Shown: positions 48,902-60,657 of the stretch, piece by piece
Layout of the letters: each line of letters starts with the position of its first letter
Numbering within the stretch: position 1 is the stretch's first letter
Origin: Nageia nagi
Taxonomy: Eukaryota; Pinophyta
Length of the DNA stretch: 64,000 bases
NCBI GenBank assembly: GCA_050084985.1
Contig: JBITNC010000002.1
Span: forward strand, 4,898,001 to 4,962,000
Direction: 5' to 3'
The notes under the pieces: model-generated
What the model was told of the DNA's origin: nothing
Seen by the model: the letters and a program-made list of their open reading frames with translations, nothing else
Database searches by the model: none
Made by a program: the position numbers and the translations under genes

Positions 48902-51900
48902 CTGAACAAAATGAAAAATCATAACATGAAAGTAATGTACAATTTATAATAGCTTGATTTTAAATACTAAATCTTGTATTTTTGTTGTCAAATGAATACC
49001 TTCTTGCATACTTGTACATAAGGTTGATTTTCCACCTCCTGCCTGGTTGATTGGCAGCTGATTTTCTGACCCTGTGCATCTATCACTATGGAGAAGCCTC
49101 CACTGGTCCTCTTGAGTAGACTGCTCACATTCACGAACATTAGTTTGAATTTCAGCCCTTACATAGGAGAATTGACTAGAAAGTGGTATTGTTGGAGGAG
49201 GTGGGAGGTATGATTGCTGAGCAAAGGACAAATTAGAGTTATTCAATTGCAACTGTTGAGCATGGGCTGCACCGTATGATGTAACATTTTGTCCATGGTG
49301 TATCTGAGACACTGGAAAGCCTGAAGAACTGTAAGATATGGAATCAACCACTGTTGCATTACTAACAACATGACCAGGCTGCTGACTGTTTCCATTCATT
49401 AAATGAGGCTGTGGCTCCTGCTAACATGCAGAAAAACAAGGTTAAACACTTACAAAACTGCCAAATGACATACAGAAGACAGAGCTGAAAGAAATATAAC
49501 AGCCCAATCAATCAAATATCAGCAACCATCAAATGCTTACATTCATAGGTACTGGATATGAGTGTGGCATTGGTGGTTGACAGACAAAAGGAGGAGAATC
49601 AGGTGGAGGAGGAGGGGGTGAACTGGGAGGTGGGGGCGGAGGTGACGCAGGCAATGGTGGAGGAGAAGGTGGTGGATCTTCTGGCAAAGGAGGAGATCCC
49701 AGAGGCAAAGGACGACAAGGATTACTTTGATCTGGAGGATAGAGATAATGAGGAAATTGTTGTGCTTGTGGTTGCATAGTATTATCCTTGCAGAAAGCTG
49801 CATCATATTCTGATGTTGGGGACACATCTTCCATCTCTAATTCACCGTCAACGTCCTCCAAGATATGGCAATGTTTTTCAATATGATCGTTTAAGCACTT
49901 TGTCTGATCTCCGTGGGGTTCAGAGGTTTCAACTGCCAAACTTTCATTATTATTTTTCCGATCACTTGCAAATGGTTCTTCTTCATCTTCGAATACATTA
50001 GCCATTGAGAAACCAGGCAAGTGAAATGTTGCATTGCTGCAGTCACAGAACAATTTTGTCATTATGGTTTTCACAAATCTACAAGAGAATATCAAGATTA
50101 CAAATAAACCCATCTTAGCTTACCTGCCATACTCATCCAGCTTGCCTTCTATTTCCCTCATAGGGTCATCCACAGCACGCTCCACTCGAGGACGCCTTAC
50201 CAAATTACCACCAGGTCTATCATCGTTTGAATAACCGAAATCATTCATGTATTGACGGAGAAAAGATTCTGGAAGAATTTTGCGTTCAAGCCATAGCCTC
50301 AACACCTTCAAAACACACAATTATTAACAACAATAAATGAAGCAATACCAAAAAGCAAAATATAATTCAATCTTAACCAAAAAGATGGATATACTTTAAG
50401 ACACTGACGACGATTCTCTCGTGCAACACTTCCAGATGGAGCAGCAGCAGATAACAACCTCGGAAGGGCAGCTTGCACAGCAGGAATATATGAAACCCCA
50501 GCAATACCTGCCGAAAAAAAATTATAAAATATATTAATCAAAAATATATAAATTAATTAATATCATATGTTCATGTTTGGAATCTTCTAGTGTACTAGCC
50601 TTTGTAGGAAAATTAAGTATTTACATGAACATATAGAAACATAATATTAAAAATTAAATAAATGCACAATGCATTTTAATTGTATATCCATTACCTTTTT
50701 GGCTGTGCGAACATTGGGTTATTGAATCTACAAGAAAGAATAAGTCAATTTTCCGATGTGAGCTTGATTCAATTTCCAACCTTTGGACAAGAAGCTCCAC
50801 AACCTGCATAGTCCACCAAGTTTTTGGCATTTCAGTTTTTGCTTATTACTATATTACAAAAATGAATGCTGCATTCTTCATACGATACATTAAACAAATC
50901 AGTTTCTATTTTTGAAGTTGTAAGATCACGCTAAATCACAGATGTGGGCAAAAATGCCAAAGCAGAACTGTCCTGACCATTTCTGCTAATAACAACATTG
51001 TTGGTGTACTCATAACTGCTAAAGCAATTTGAGGATTCAGAAGATAGAGATGAATCTTCAAGCTTAAAAAGAACTACTTCCTCTGCAAACAAAAGTGTGA
51101 GAAGCTAAACTGAAGAACTCAATGCTGGAAATAATTCAAGCTGAACGTCAAGAAAGAGAAATGAGTCAAATGACACATGATAAGTTGTACAATTCCTAAC
51201 TCTAATTTCATAAAATGTATTGATCAGTTATTTGGAACTTCGGGGTAGCACCATTGACAAAAATAAGATTTCATGGCCAAGGCATTGTCCAGAACCATCA
51301 GTCTGAAGATGATCCTAGATGTAAACATCGAGAGGGTTCTGAAATAATGCTTACTCCAATAATGTATTGTCTTTATGTTGAAGACAGTTAAAATTTTCTC
51401 CTTTTTTGTATACAAATCAGACTGAATACAGAAAATGAAATAGACCAAATGCAAAAACACAATCACTTTAAGATATAATAGCAACAGGACTGAATTTTGT
51501 CTTTCATACTCGCTTTTTGTTGAATATAGATGGCAATCACATCCAACACTCCACAACAATAGAACACTACAACTTGTATAAGCAAAGGCACAATCAAAGT
51601 ATGCTAAACAGATCTCTCATTAAACTTGAGAACACACAAATATTGCTTACACAATTAGACACATCACTGCAAGACCTTGGCTATATGCACATAGCTTCAG
51701 ATCTGGTTGTATAAGGATATTGTGTCTTCAGATTCTGTATTCTGCTCTCCTCTAACAATTGGTCCAAGCCCTGACTCATAGTCCTTTTATTTCTGAGTGC
51801 AAATGGGTGTTCAAAACACTGAATCTTCAAACATGCAAGCACAAATATTGACCTTGAATAGATCTCTCCTTAAATGGGTAAATAGTCTTCAGATCTCTCC

Positions 51901-54900
51901 TCCAACCTCAATTAGATCAGATCTAATGGGAACCCCTTTAAAAAATCCTTGGCAAAATACTAAAGCCCAAGAGCATGCAAGCTCTCCAAGTTCTCTACCA
52001 AAATCAGCCCTCACCAAATGACCAGCTCTTCCTCTTATATAACCTTTGCCAAACCTCTTAGTGGTTCGGATAAACCTTTCAAAAAAAGTTATTGCAGTCT
52101 TGAAAGCTTGAGGCATAGCCTTCTATGCTGCCCAACATTCTGCTAACTCTGTATTAGGAATTTTTGTCTCCTCTTCAGCAATTTGGGGCTGTATGAACAT
52201 GGGTGTAGAGGGTTTCCAAATTTTGGATGCCCTAAATGTCTCTCCACTTAAATTGATTGGTCTAGGGATATTCCTAGACCCTCCTTGAGCTGAACTTTCT
52301 TCCTCAACATCCTGATGTTGGAGAGGTGTATGCTCCCCTTGATTCTGATTTTCTAGCTGATGTTAACTCCTTGCACACAAATCTTGGAGGGATCTCCATT
52401 CTCACCAACGCGTTCAACATAGTGCTTTGAGTCCTTTGGAAGACTGTCAAAGGATCCTCATTCCTTGGTTGCTCTTCACACCTTTCCTCGTGCCTTGACA
52501 TTAATCCTTCTTTTCCTTTGCTTCTTGTTTGATAGGGGTGGACCACCCTCAGGCTGGCAGGTTTACTCTACTTTGATACCACTTGAAATAGATCAAATGC
52601 AAAAACACAATCACTTTAAGATATAATAGCAACAAGACTGAATTTTAAGTCTTTCATACTTGCTTTTTGTTGAATATAGATGGCAATCACATCCAACACT
52701 CCACAACAATAGAACACTACAACTTGTATAAGCAAAGGCACAATCAAAATATGCTAAACAGATCTCTCATTAAACTTGAGAACACACAAATATTGCTTAC
52801 ACAATTAGACACATCTCTGCTGGACCTTGGCTATATGAACACAGCTTCAGATCTGGTTGTATAAGGATATTGTGTCTTCAGATTCTATATTCTGCTCTCC
52901 CCTAACAATTGGTCCAAGCCCTAACTCATAATCATTTTATTTCTGAGTGCAAATGGGTGTCCAAAACACTGAATCTTCAATCATGCAAGCACATACTGAC
53001 CTTGAATAGATTTGTCCTCAAAAGGGTAAATAGTTTTCAGATGTCTCCTCCAACCTCCATTAGATCAGATCTAATGGGAACCCCTCTAAAAAACCCTTAG
53101 CAAAATACTAAGACCCAAAAGCATGCAAACTCTCCAAGTTCTCTACCAAAATCAGCCCTCACCAAATGACCAACTCTTCCTCTTATATAACCTTGGAAGT
53201 CTTAATTTAAACCTCTTGCCTCATAATAGTTACAAATCCTCTCATATGACAATTACAAAAGCATTAAATAATACCTTGGACTTTGACATCATAAGAGTTA
53301 CTTCTCCGAAAATGGCAGTTACAAATAGTAGAGACATTTAATACTGCCTTATCATCTCAACCATCAAACTAAAAATGTGTACCAAGTCAATGACATTAAT
53401 TAATACATTTTTCTTGTCCCATAAACTATTCTAAATACATAACCAATTCCCTAAACACTTATATTAACAATAAAACTTCTCAAAACACACTAACCCACCC
53501 CTTAGAAGTCCAGGAACACAACAAAACATAAATTAAAATATTTTGGGACATTACAAAAAACAGAGTCAGTCTTTCAATGGAGGTCAAACATGAAAGGACT
53601 TGATGATGACATTGAATGCAAAATACGATTCAAAGTTAACATTGGTAGCCTATACTTTTTGCAACACATTTTTCACTATTTCTGTATGATTCCTAAACAT
53701 TTTTTCTAATCCACCAAAATAGGCAGTCAAAAAATTGCAAAAAGTCATTAAGTACATGTCACCACAGAACATACTACAGAACAAATAACCAGTAAGTATA
53801 TATTGCACAAAAGATAGAATCAAAACCTATTAAAATAACCCAAAACCTAGATTAATGCAACTAGATGTAAAACCTAGAACAATAAAATTACAGTGGATCA
53901 CTTTCACATTGTTATTGTTATGTCGTAGAATTGAATTAGTAACATCTTTAAATTCAAATAAAACTATTGAAATTGAACATACCTCAGCAGCGATGCCATA
54001 CTTTGCACAATCTATAGCATGGCGTGATGCTCTCCCAATACTTTCCTTAGTCCTTGATAATGTTTCAAGCATTCCTTCAAATGTATCCCTGGCAACAGCT
54101 GCTTCTGTATCTCCACTAAGCATGCCCCCAAAAGGTTTCCGATCAGAGCTAATTTTCTGCTCTTCACTGAGTCTCACATCCCCTACATGTGCTGGACCCC
54201 ACTGTTGAACATTACCTCTTGGACTTCTAGATTCTGCACGAGTAAAGACGTTATTATTCTCCTCAGGTGCCAAACTGCCAGAATGAAATTGGGCTGGAGA
54301 ACTTCGATGCGAACTATTTTCTCGTATTGGTGAAGGACTGGACATAAAACTAGGAATAGAATTCACAATTTCCTCATTTGCAACATGGTTTGGCATGTTT
54401 GCAGTACGTGTTTGCTCTCGCTTAGCCTGTGCGGCTGCAATAAGATGCTTCAGAGATGTAGATGACATAGCCATCTCCGTTTCCTTTGACTTTGATTTAA
54501 AATTAACTTCTTTAGCAGTTTCATGCCTGTAACATAAGCCAAAAAAAATGGCATGAAATACATAATGTCAAACAGTAGAGCACAAAAAATTGTATATTGT
54601 CGAACAGTAGAGCACCTAAAATTGATATATACATACAATCATATCACTGAAAGTTTACTTACGCTTCTCTAATTTTGTTCCCTTTCTCTAGATGCAAATC
54701 AGTACAATTTGAAATAGCTTCAGTCTTGACTGCTACTGCACCATTTATCTTCAAGCTAACTTTAGAAGGTGCAACAACCTTATCCACTAAAGGCTCAAAC
54801 CCACTTCTTATAGGAGAAGCATGTTCATTCTTGCGAACAGCTGAATGTTTATGCAAAAGACCTTGGCTAAGCTTCTCTGAACTAAACTGCACAAGATCCT

Positions 54901-57900
54901 TCCTAGAACTTCCACCACTTTTCTTTGCTGGAGTTGTTGAAGACTTCTTCACTTTGATGCCCTTGGACATGAATTCATGATGGTCATAATCAACCTTTAC
55001 TGCATGAAACCTCGTTGGAGAAGGTTGAGGCGAATTGCTTTTTCTTGCAATCAGTTCTGAACCATCTTTTTTCTTTGGAGAAGGCAACATTGATTCAAAT
55101 AAGCCATTTTGTTTTGCTTCATCCATTTTCGGAAAGGAGAAGGACAATTCATCCAACACTTTAGGATGTGTATTCACATTAACATTATCCATAGTCTGTC
55201 GCTTATCTCTCTGTCCATGAGACCTTAAATCCACCTGCTTGTCCTCTACACAATTAGAAGATTCTGAAGGTAAGCATCCATGTGATTGAAGAGAAACGGA
55301 AGCAGCCATAGTTTTCTTGATGAAGACTTTAGCAGTTTCTTCAACTGGAGATGAGATGTCACTTAATTTCATGCAATTTTCATTTGCATGGACCAAAATT
55401 CCATCATTCTCAACGCATCCTTTGAAAGGCTTATTATCTGAAGAATTCCCCCAAGCATCATTCTTTCCACATGAAGCAGCAGTTACCGTGTTAACTGAAG
55501 CAGTGGCAGCTGCCGCAACACATGCCGACATTGCTTCCTGAGCTCGGTGACGCCGTTTAGATGGAGGGAGGGCAGCTTCATCACCCTGTAAGCTACTTCT
55601 CAAACGATATTTATCAGCCTTTGGTGGCAAACATGTACCCCTGTCTGTCAAAATTGAACATTCCAAGTCTTGCGGTAAACTTCCTTCAATTTGAGGAACA
55701 CTAGAATATATGGCAGATTTGAAGTGCCCATCATGTGACAACTCATTATTTACAGGACAATTTCTCCCGGCATTGTGAACAGCAATAGTTAAACCTCCAA
55801 TATCCAAGCAATCTGACAATTTACTGTTTTCATCTTCAGAATGTAGTCTTGCTTTTTTGGCCAAATGCAAATTTTCATCCGTGTTTAGTTTATGCTTCCG
55901 TCCTTTAAGCTGTGTCCTTTTCTTACGATGTTCCACTGCTGACAATACTTCAAAAACATTTTCATCGTCAACAGAAAAATTATCTTTTGTTTGGATAGTT
56001 TCAACAGAAGTCTTCATCAAAACTGATGCCCCAGAATTATGTTTCTTTAAAGGGTTTCTTTTCTTCTTCATGAAAGAACTCTGCTGGGAAAATTTGCCGA
56101 CAACTTCCCTCTCTTCGTTCTTTTTATCTATAAATGGAGAAAGAATTAGGTTCTTATCACTACTCATCACAATTTCTTGAATACTTTCAACATCTTGCTT
56201 TGCTTTCATCTTTTCCTTCAAGGCTGAAACCTGAATGTTCCCTTCAGTATTTCCATGCCTGAAATTTTGTAACTCGGTCTCAGTATTGTTTGTTGCTGAT
56301 TTTCTTGCTTCTAGGAGGTTTCCATCATGTGATAGATACGTCTCAGTCACTTCTTTTGCAATGCTTAGCACTTGCTGCCCAAATTTATGTTCACTCATAG
56401 GTTGGTCAGGAACGAGACTTATACCTGGTGAGTATATCTGATTTTGTTGCTTCACATGACATTGATGACAAGCAATGCCTGTATCCACTCTATAATTATG
56501 ATTTTCAGTATCCAATGATATCTTTAACCCACTTTTGTTTTGTTTAATCTCTGATTCATCCATCACAGATGCAGCACCAAATTGATTATTCTTTGAGCGG
56601 CCCTTGGAATGATTAGCAATCTTCTCTTCTTTCAAAGATGACTTCGAATTATTTGTTCTAGGTGTAAAGTTATACCTTCTAATACCAACCGGAACCTTCT
56701 TTACCATATTCTCCTCTTTCTTAGAAGACTTTATTAAGGATGAACTTTTGTCCTTATTCTCAGCTGCTACCACACCTACTTGCTTCTTTTGGTTGTCCGC
56801 CTGCCTATGTATTCCCTGATTTAGATCATTTTCCCTTGTTGTCTCGCAATGTTTTTGAACCCGCCAATCATTTTGAAATTCTAACATTTCCTCTGTATCA
56901 TGATCGGATGTCAGCATTTTCGTATCTTTGTTGTAATGTATCTTTTCTACAGAATCATTTGAACTCTCATCACACTCTCTGGCCTTACTTCTTTGAATCT
57001 CTGAAGCAAAATCCTGTTTTTCTCCTTCTAAATTATCATATTCCTCACATATTTCACCCACTGCTCGGGTGAAGTCTGATGCAACCTTTCCTTGACATCT
57101 GGCTAACAATTTGTTTTTCAATTCCAAGGTAAACGACTGCACATCAAGAGGAGCACAGAAGCCTCTGCAGAGATCAAACAATCAGAAAACAAGTCATTAC
57201 AAACAACAGCCCACAACGATACATTAAAAGGATATTCAAATTATTAGGTAGCCTAAACAGGCTTGTGGAACTACAATATAATCATAATGCGTCCACGATA
57301 ATACAAAAATAGCTATATTACAGCTTTTGTGAACCAATAAGCTATAGGAACCAGTGTAAAATATTATGCACACATATAACCTGACATAAAGAATACACAA
57401 AAACAAGAAAAGAACATCGAAATAAATGCAATTCCTCGAAAACTATACTTCCTGGGTAATTGTTCAAATAAAGAAATTAACAATCAACTTCCAAAGACTT
57501 GAGTAAGGCAAAGCAGTTGCCAATTTGATGACAAGTTCAAGTCCCTCTAGGCATGCTCCTAACATCCTGTAGATGCAGCTGTCTTTAGGCTAGCCCATTG
57601 GCAAGGGCCAAGGTAAGTTACAAGTCTTAAACAAAATTATATAGAATAGTAACCCCATCCTGGAAAAAGAAATTTTTTAAGAATGATTGTGCATCATCCT
57701 CAATGTCATACAATCTCCTTAATATAATGTTTCTCCCCCGCATTTCAAAAGAAAAATGAGATTTCAAAAGAGGCAATGCAAAATGCTAATCGAGCATTTG
57801 AATGCTTAGACTGGATAGTTAGGGATCATCCAAATTCATGATCCAATACCATTACTAGCAAACAACATATTTGTTGAACTTCCAGTCAAAAAGGATGGCA

Positions 57901-60225
57901 TCCATGCATTGGGAAATTACAGGGAAAGCTGGTATGACAAGTCAAGACTGCTGGAAAATAGTTCTATTAAAATTCGGCATAAAATAACACAAATTATCAC
58001 CTTTCATTTTTAAATTGTCTATGCAAGAGTAGGAACATAAAAAGCATTTGGTTTATTTGAAATCCTCTAGTCAATAGTGCTTTGCATGCTAAATATGTAA
58101 TTTTCGATTTTGACCTATAAATTGTACAATACCAAGCACTCAATCAATGTGGCCATAATAAACATAGTCCATAACTAGCACTTAACATAAACACAGAAAG
58201 CGAAATAATATTTACTAAATATCACAAACTCTTTGATGTCTGCGTTTAAAACAAATTTCAAATTATAAGTAGCAGATACTTACATTTCTTGTGTGCCAAA
58301 AAAATGCACAAAAACCTTCTTTGGATCATGTGTTTGGCCCCACAACTCAGGTTCACTTATCTGTCATTCAATAAAACCACCTAAATTATACAAGGTAATC
58401 AAAGAATCCAATTAAAAATCTCGGTTTATTTAGGCCACAAATTTAAAACAAGTGAAACTATGTAATATGTGAAACAAGTAAATCATACGCTGTTTGTTAA
58501 AACAGTGTAAGCGCAAATGATTTCCATGAATATATCATAACTTAAAACAAAACTAAAATATATATCAAACTAAACATATCAGAACCTATAATCAAAAATA
58601 ACCTAATTTTAACCACTCGGCAAGACAACAAAAAAGCCCAAACTACAATTAAATATTCAAACAATTAGTCTTTCCAATCAAAGACAGGCAAAGCAAAGAA
58701 CTAGAAATACAGCCGTGCTAAATACATTATAACAAAGAATTAAAAATCCCTAATCAAGGTTCATCTCAATAAAACTCCTATGCATTCCTATGAGCTAACC
58801 CTTCGGATATATCAGCTTTTTGTATAGCACTGAATAAAAACACCTATATGCGACTAAGCGGAAGAAGAATTAAATATATTAATACCAATAAAGAGAAAAT
58901 CGGTCAAAAGTTCTTTATCACTGATAATGGATAATCAATCTATAAGTCAAGAAAAAGGTAGGAAACCAAAGAGTCTTATCAACAAGGGAGAGTCTTGAGT
59001 TGATCACTGTGGCCAAAACAATCCCACAAGTAATCATTTTCAACCATAACCCATAACGAACTAAACTTTTTGGAAATATCCCAGATCTCCCCTGCATGTA
59101 AAAGAATGAGCCTAATATACAAGTCAGAAACACAAAACAGGCCATAACCGGAAACCAGGGGAATTCCAAATAAATCTATATTAATCTACTTGGTTTCAGA
59201 GCCCTTATATCCAAACTGCCATAAATTTCGCCAAACACAAGAAGCAGATCCTAAAATAAGAAAAGAATTGTAATACAAAAAAGAGTTGTATGTGACCAGA
59301 TCATTTATAACCAAAATCCTGATTGAATTAAACACACTTTAACATAGAGTCTAAAGATTTTGGAGCAGAATTAGATTGACAAGCTAAAATACATTACTCT
59401 AAAACACAAATAAGATTAGATAATACCTTTGAATGAATGCAAGAAATCACAAAAATAAATCCCCCAGAGTACCATTTTCTACGGCAACCAATGATAAAAA
59501 TCCGGTAGATGATAACCTAAAATCCAACATGAACCATTTTTTCCCTAAGCTCTGTGAAGGAAGCAAAAGAGCATATCGTCCAATTTCTCTTAACTAAACG
59601 TCTCGTAATCAATATTATTAAATGCCTCATTTTCTCCTTACATAATCCATTCCATACGGCAGGCCACTTCATCTCCATTATCAAAAACTTGCTTCATTCT
59701 CTCTGGCACCGCCACCAAAAATTTCCCTAGGGTTTCACCCAAACCAATCCACCAACCCGAAATTCCACATCCACACACACTCTAACCCTAATCCCCACAC
59801 ATAACCAACAACCTCTTTCATAATTCCACTAGAAACACTAAATTCAAACCAAAAATATAAACTAAGAGATCAATCTCCAACATTTTGTATTCCTAAATAT
59901 ACCCTAAGAATAACAAATTTCATGTTACGGCCCAAACTATTCCATACAAAGAACACAAAACACAAAACTTAACATTGAACACGAAATTCCATGCGAAAAA
60001 ACGATCTAAAACCAATCCACCCCTTATCTAAAAAATTCACTCCCGGAAATAGTTCCTCGCCAGATTCAACCTAAACAAACAAATGAAAAGGGCATTACAT
60101 ACAATATGAAGACGTACCTTCGCTGGCCACGCCGGAAAACCCTTGACCTTTGCCAGCACAAGATCGCCGAGCTTCCATTTCTGGCAGGCAGCTGCTTTGC
60201 CTGCTCGTCTTTTTGCCGGTGCCAT
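48690..60225 (-). CDS. HUA2: HUA2-like PWWP and CID/RPR domain protein, ten coding exons
   Basis: Plant nuclear protein of the HUA2 / HUA2-LIKE (ENHANCER OF AG-4) family. In Arabidopsis, members promote correct processing of MADS-box transcripts such as AGAMOUS and FLC and affect flowering and floral identity. Exons on the minus strand: 60225-60118, 58360-58284, 57164-54663, 54526-53983, 50803-50695, 50507-50395, 50305-50124, 50036-49541, 49417-49000, 48901-48690. All nine introns are GT-AG, phases agree at every junction, and the total is 4761 bases (1586 residues plus TGA). Arabidopsis HUA2 is near 1390 residues, so this one is longer, mainly through exon 3. Domains: PWWP about 17-75, basic Ser/Lys-rich linker with NLS-like runs (426-437, 476-502), conserved PPSKRRHRAQEAMSA (595-609), CID/RPR about 1045-1185, proline-rich tract about 1320-1377. 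The start is the first Met of the family-typical MAPxKRR opening. No stop or frameshift is seen, so the gene looks functional. HUA2 versus HULK paralogue cannot be decided here. Confidence 0.95.
49000..49417 (-). CDS. HUA2: HUA2-like exon 9: Gln/Pro-rich C-terminal region
   Basis: Residues 1378-1516 plus one base: EPQPHLMNGNSQQPGHVV onward, Gln/Ser/Asn-rich with PPPPTIPLSSQFSYV. The acceptor is TTAGCAG just before GAGCCACAG. The donor GTATTC is placed so that the frame continues into exon 10; the unspliced frame would end in the intron at about 48944. Confidence 0.88.
49541..50036 (-). CDS. HUA2: HUA2-like exon 8: acidic and proline-rich region
   Basis: Residues 1212-1377. It opens SNATFHLPGFSMANVFEDEEE, the family's post-CID motif, passes through an acidic stretch (LEDVDGELEMEDVSP) and ends in runs of proline with Ser/Leu (about 49560-49720), a likely ligand for SH3/WW/FF-type domains. 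Acceptor CTGCAG, donor GTAAGC, phase 0. On the plus strand this tract produces spurious Glu/Gly-rich frames. Confidence 0.94.
50124..50305 (-). CDS. HUA2: HUA2-like exon 7: end of CID
   Basis: Residues 1152-1211 plus two bases: VLRLWLERKILPESFLRQYM, then GYSNDD and the conserved RRPRVERAVDDPMREIEG and LDEYG. Acceptor TTGAAG, donor GTAAGC. Confidence 0.95.
50395..50507 (-). CDS. HUA2: HUA2-like exon 6: CID
   Basis: Residues 1114-1151: GIAGVSYIPAVQAALPRLL, then AAAPSGSVARENRRQCLK. It joins exon 5 as SQK-GIAGVSY, the same as in angiosperm HUA2 proteins. Acceptor CGGCAG, donor GTATAT, phase 0. Confidence 0.94.
50695..50803 (-). CDS. HUA2: HUA2-like exon 5: CID helices
   Basis: Residues 1078-1113 plus one base: VVELLVQRLEIESSSHRK then IDLFFLVDSITQCSHSQK. 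The LFFLVDSI block is the conserved CID helix that in other CID proteins lies beside the RNA polymerase II CTD surface. It follows the 3179-base intron 4. Acceptor ATGCAG, donor GTAATG. Confidence 0.94.
51436..52046 (-). repeat. Truncated 3' LTR of the intron-4 element
   Basis: Retains the TATA region (52044-52034) through the LTR end. It lacks everything upstream of the TATA, which is replaced by gag-derived sequence. Confidence 0.8.
52304..52546 (-). pseudogene. gag N-terminus of the intron-4 retroelement
   Basis: An 80-residue frame opening MVHPYQTRSKGKEG, the kind of start seen in plant LTR-retrotransposon gag proteins, about 20 bases downstream of the primer-binding site. It runs into stops. 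A further in-frame stretch with FRASKIWKPSTPMFIQP follows at about 52250-52150. Confidence 0.65.
52583..53555 (-). repeat. 5' LTR of the intron-4 element
   Basis: Complete LTR, TG...CA, with a TATA-like box GGTTATATAAG at 53192-53182. It shares about 612 bases with 51436-52046. Confidence 0.8.
53983..54526 (-). CDS. HUA2: HUA2-like exon 4: SLKHLIAAAQAKR motif and start of CID
   Basis: Residues 896-1077. It contains SLKHLIAAAQAKREQ, a hallmark of HUA2-type proteins, then a Ser-rich stretch, and ends in FEGMLETLSRTKESIGRASR and HAIDCAKYGIAAE, the first helices of the CID/RPR domain. Acceptor CAG at 54529-54527, donor GTATGT, phase 0. Confidence 0.95.
54663..57164 (-). CDS. HUA2: HUA2-like exon 3: end of PWWP and long basic linker
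   Basis: A 2502-base exon, residues 62-895 plus two bases of 896. It begins IGFCAPLDVQSF, closing the PWWP domain, then the helix DFTRAVGEICEEYDNLE. The rest is hydrophilic and probably disordered, with NLS-like clusters MKKKRNPLKK and KKRTQLKGRKHK and the family-conserved PPSKRRHRAQEAMSA followed by an Ala-rich stretch. An SPTRFHAVKVDYD-like segment near the end also resembles the family. Acceptor CTGCAG at 57170-57165; donor GTAAGT. Confidence 0.95.
57165..58283 (-). other. HUA2-like intron 2
   Basis: 1119 bases, GTAAGT...CTGCAG. No recognisable element. Confidence 0.85.
58284..58360 (-). CDS. HUA2: HUA2-like exon 2: core of PWWP
   Basis: Encodes residues 37-61 and two bases of codon 62: ISEPELWG, then KKVFVHFFGTQE, the beta-barrel strand typical of PWWP. 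Acceptor CAG at 58363-58361, donor GTAAGT. It is only 77 bases long, so it is recognised by continuity with exon 1 and exon 3 (FFGTQE-I-GFCAP), which matches the HUA2 family exactly. Confidence 0.93.
58361..60117 (-). other. HUA2-like intron 1
   Basis: 1757 bases, AT-rich, GTACGT...CAG. No repeat or ORF of note was seen. Confidence 0.85.
60118..60225 (-). CDS. HUA2: HUA2-like exon 1: start codon and first half of PWWP
   Basis: Encodes residues 1-36, a short basic Ala-rich lead followed by KWKLGDLVLAKVKGFPAWP. PAWP is the family's variant of the PWWP signature. The exon ends in phase 0 at AAG before the strong donor GTACGT. Confidence 0.95.
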
Positions 60226-60488
60226 AACATTAAATACAAACCCTAATTAACCTCACAGCGCAAAAATGGTTCCAAAACTGCCAATCTTCTTCCTCTGCAA
60301 CTCCCATATCACATCAAATCCTTTTCAAATGAAATAACAATTCCATAAATTTCCCCCAATGCCTTTGAATGCCTGTACACAATTCAACCCCTCCTTAACT
60401 CTGCAATTCCGTTTCTCAAAAAATCAATATTTTCCCGTCAACAATGTTCTATTGCTGTTTCAATGTTCTTTAAATTTATTTTTCTTCT

Positions 60489-60560
60489 GTTGGGCGCAGA
60501 TTCGAACCCTGTATCTCCACGATAATCGGAAAACGTAAGCTTACGAACCGAGTTGGATTG
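60489..60560 (-). repeat. tRNA-like relic / SINE head upstream of the HUA2-like ATG
   Basis: On the minus strand, AACTCGGTTCGTAAGC resembles a pol III A box, and GGGTTCGAATC (60509-60499) is a good B box about 40 bases on. The T-stem does not pair well, so this is not a working tRNA. If the TATA call is right, it lies inside the 5' UTR. Confidence 0.5.
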
Positions 60561-60657
60561 CAAGACAAGACTGTGGTGTAATTTAATATCATTTCGAATC
60601 CGCTCGCTCAAGTTCTTTTTTTTGTTAACTTATGAAGTCCCCCTCAACGTCTCGCTC

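Larger units (their letters stand above)
51436..53555 (-). mobile_element. Truncated LTR retrotransposon in intron 4 of the HUA2-like gene
   Basis: The element runs in the same direction as the gene. Its 5' LTR (53555-52583, about 973 bases) starts TGTAATGTCCC and ends in CA. Right after it comes a primer-binding site, TGGTATCAAAGTAGAG (52581-52566), close to the initiator-Met tRNA type. A gag reading frame follows (52546-52304, MVHPYQTRSKG...), then a further gag-like frame (about 52290-52130) with stops. The other LTR copy (52046-51436) matches the first base for base apart from scattered changes, but stops at the TATA region. One internal deletion therefore removed pol and the upstream U3 of the 3' LTR. 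Flanks GAAAA and AAAAA are a weak 5-base target-site duplication. Confidence 0.85.
50804..53982 (-). other. HUA2-like intron 4
   Basis: 3179 bases, GTATGT...ATGCAG, separating the first CID helices from the rest of the domain. About two thirds is the LTR retroelement at 51436-53555; the rest is unremarkable AT-rich sequence. Confidence 0.9.

Noticed and set aside
49558-49827. Open frames on both strands opposite or beside the proline tract
   Set aside because: They are by-products of the low-complexity proline codons of HUA2-like exon 8; the spliced frame explains the region.
52667-53100. Plus-strand frames in intron 4 that recur at 51517-52021
   Set aside because: The match exists because both are copies of the same LTR read antisense; no protein is implied.
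54675-57072. Several plus-strand frames of 60-110 codons
   Set aside because: They lie antisense to exon 3, lack domains and are interrupted; shadows of the real coding strand.
60489-60560. A functional tRNA gene
   Set aside because: The T-stem and acceptor stem do not pair, so only a tRNA-like relic is supported.
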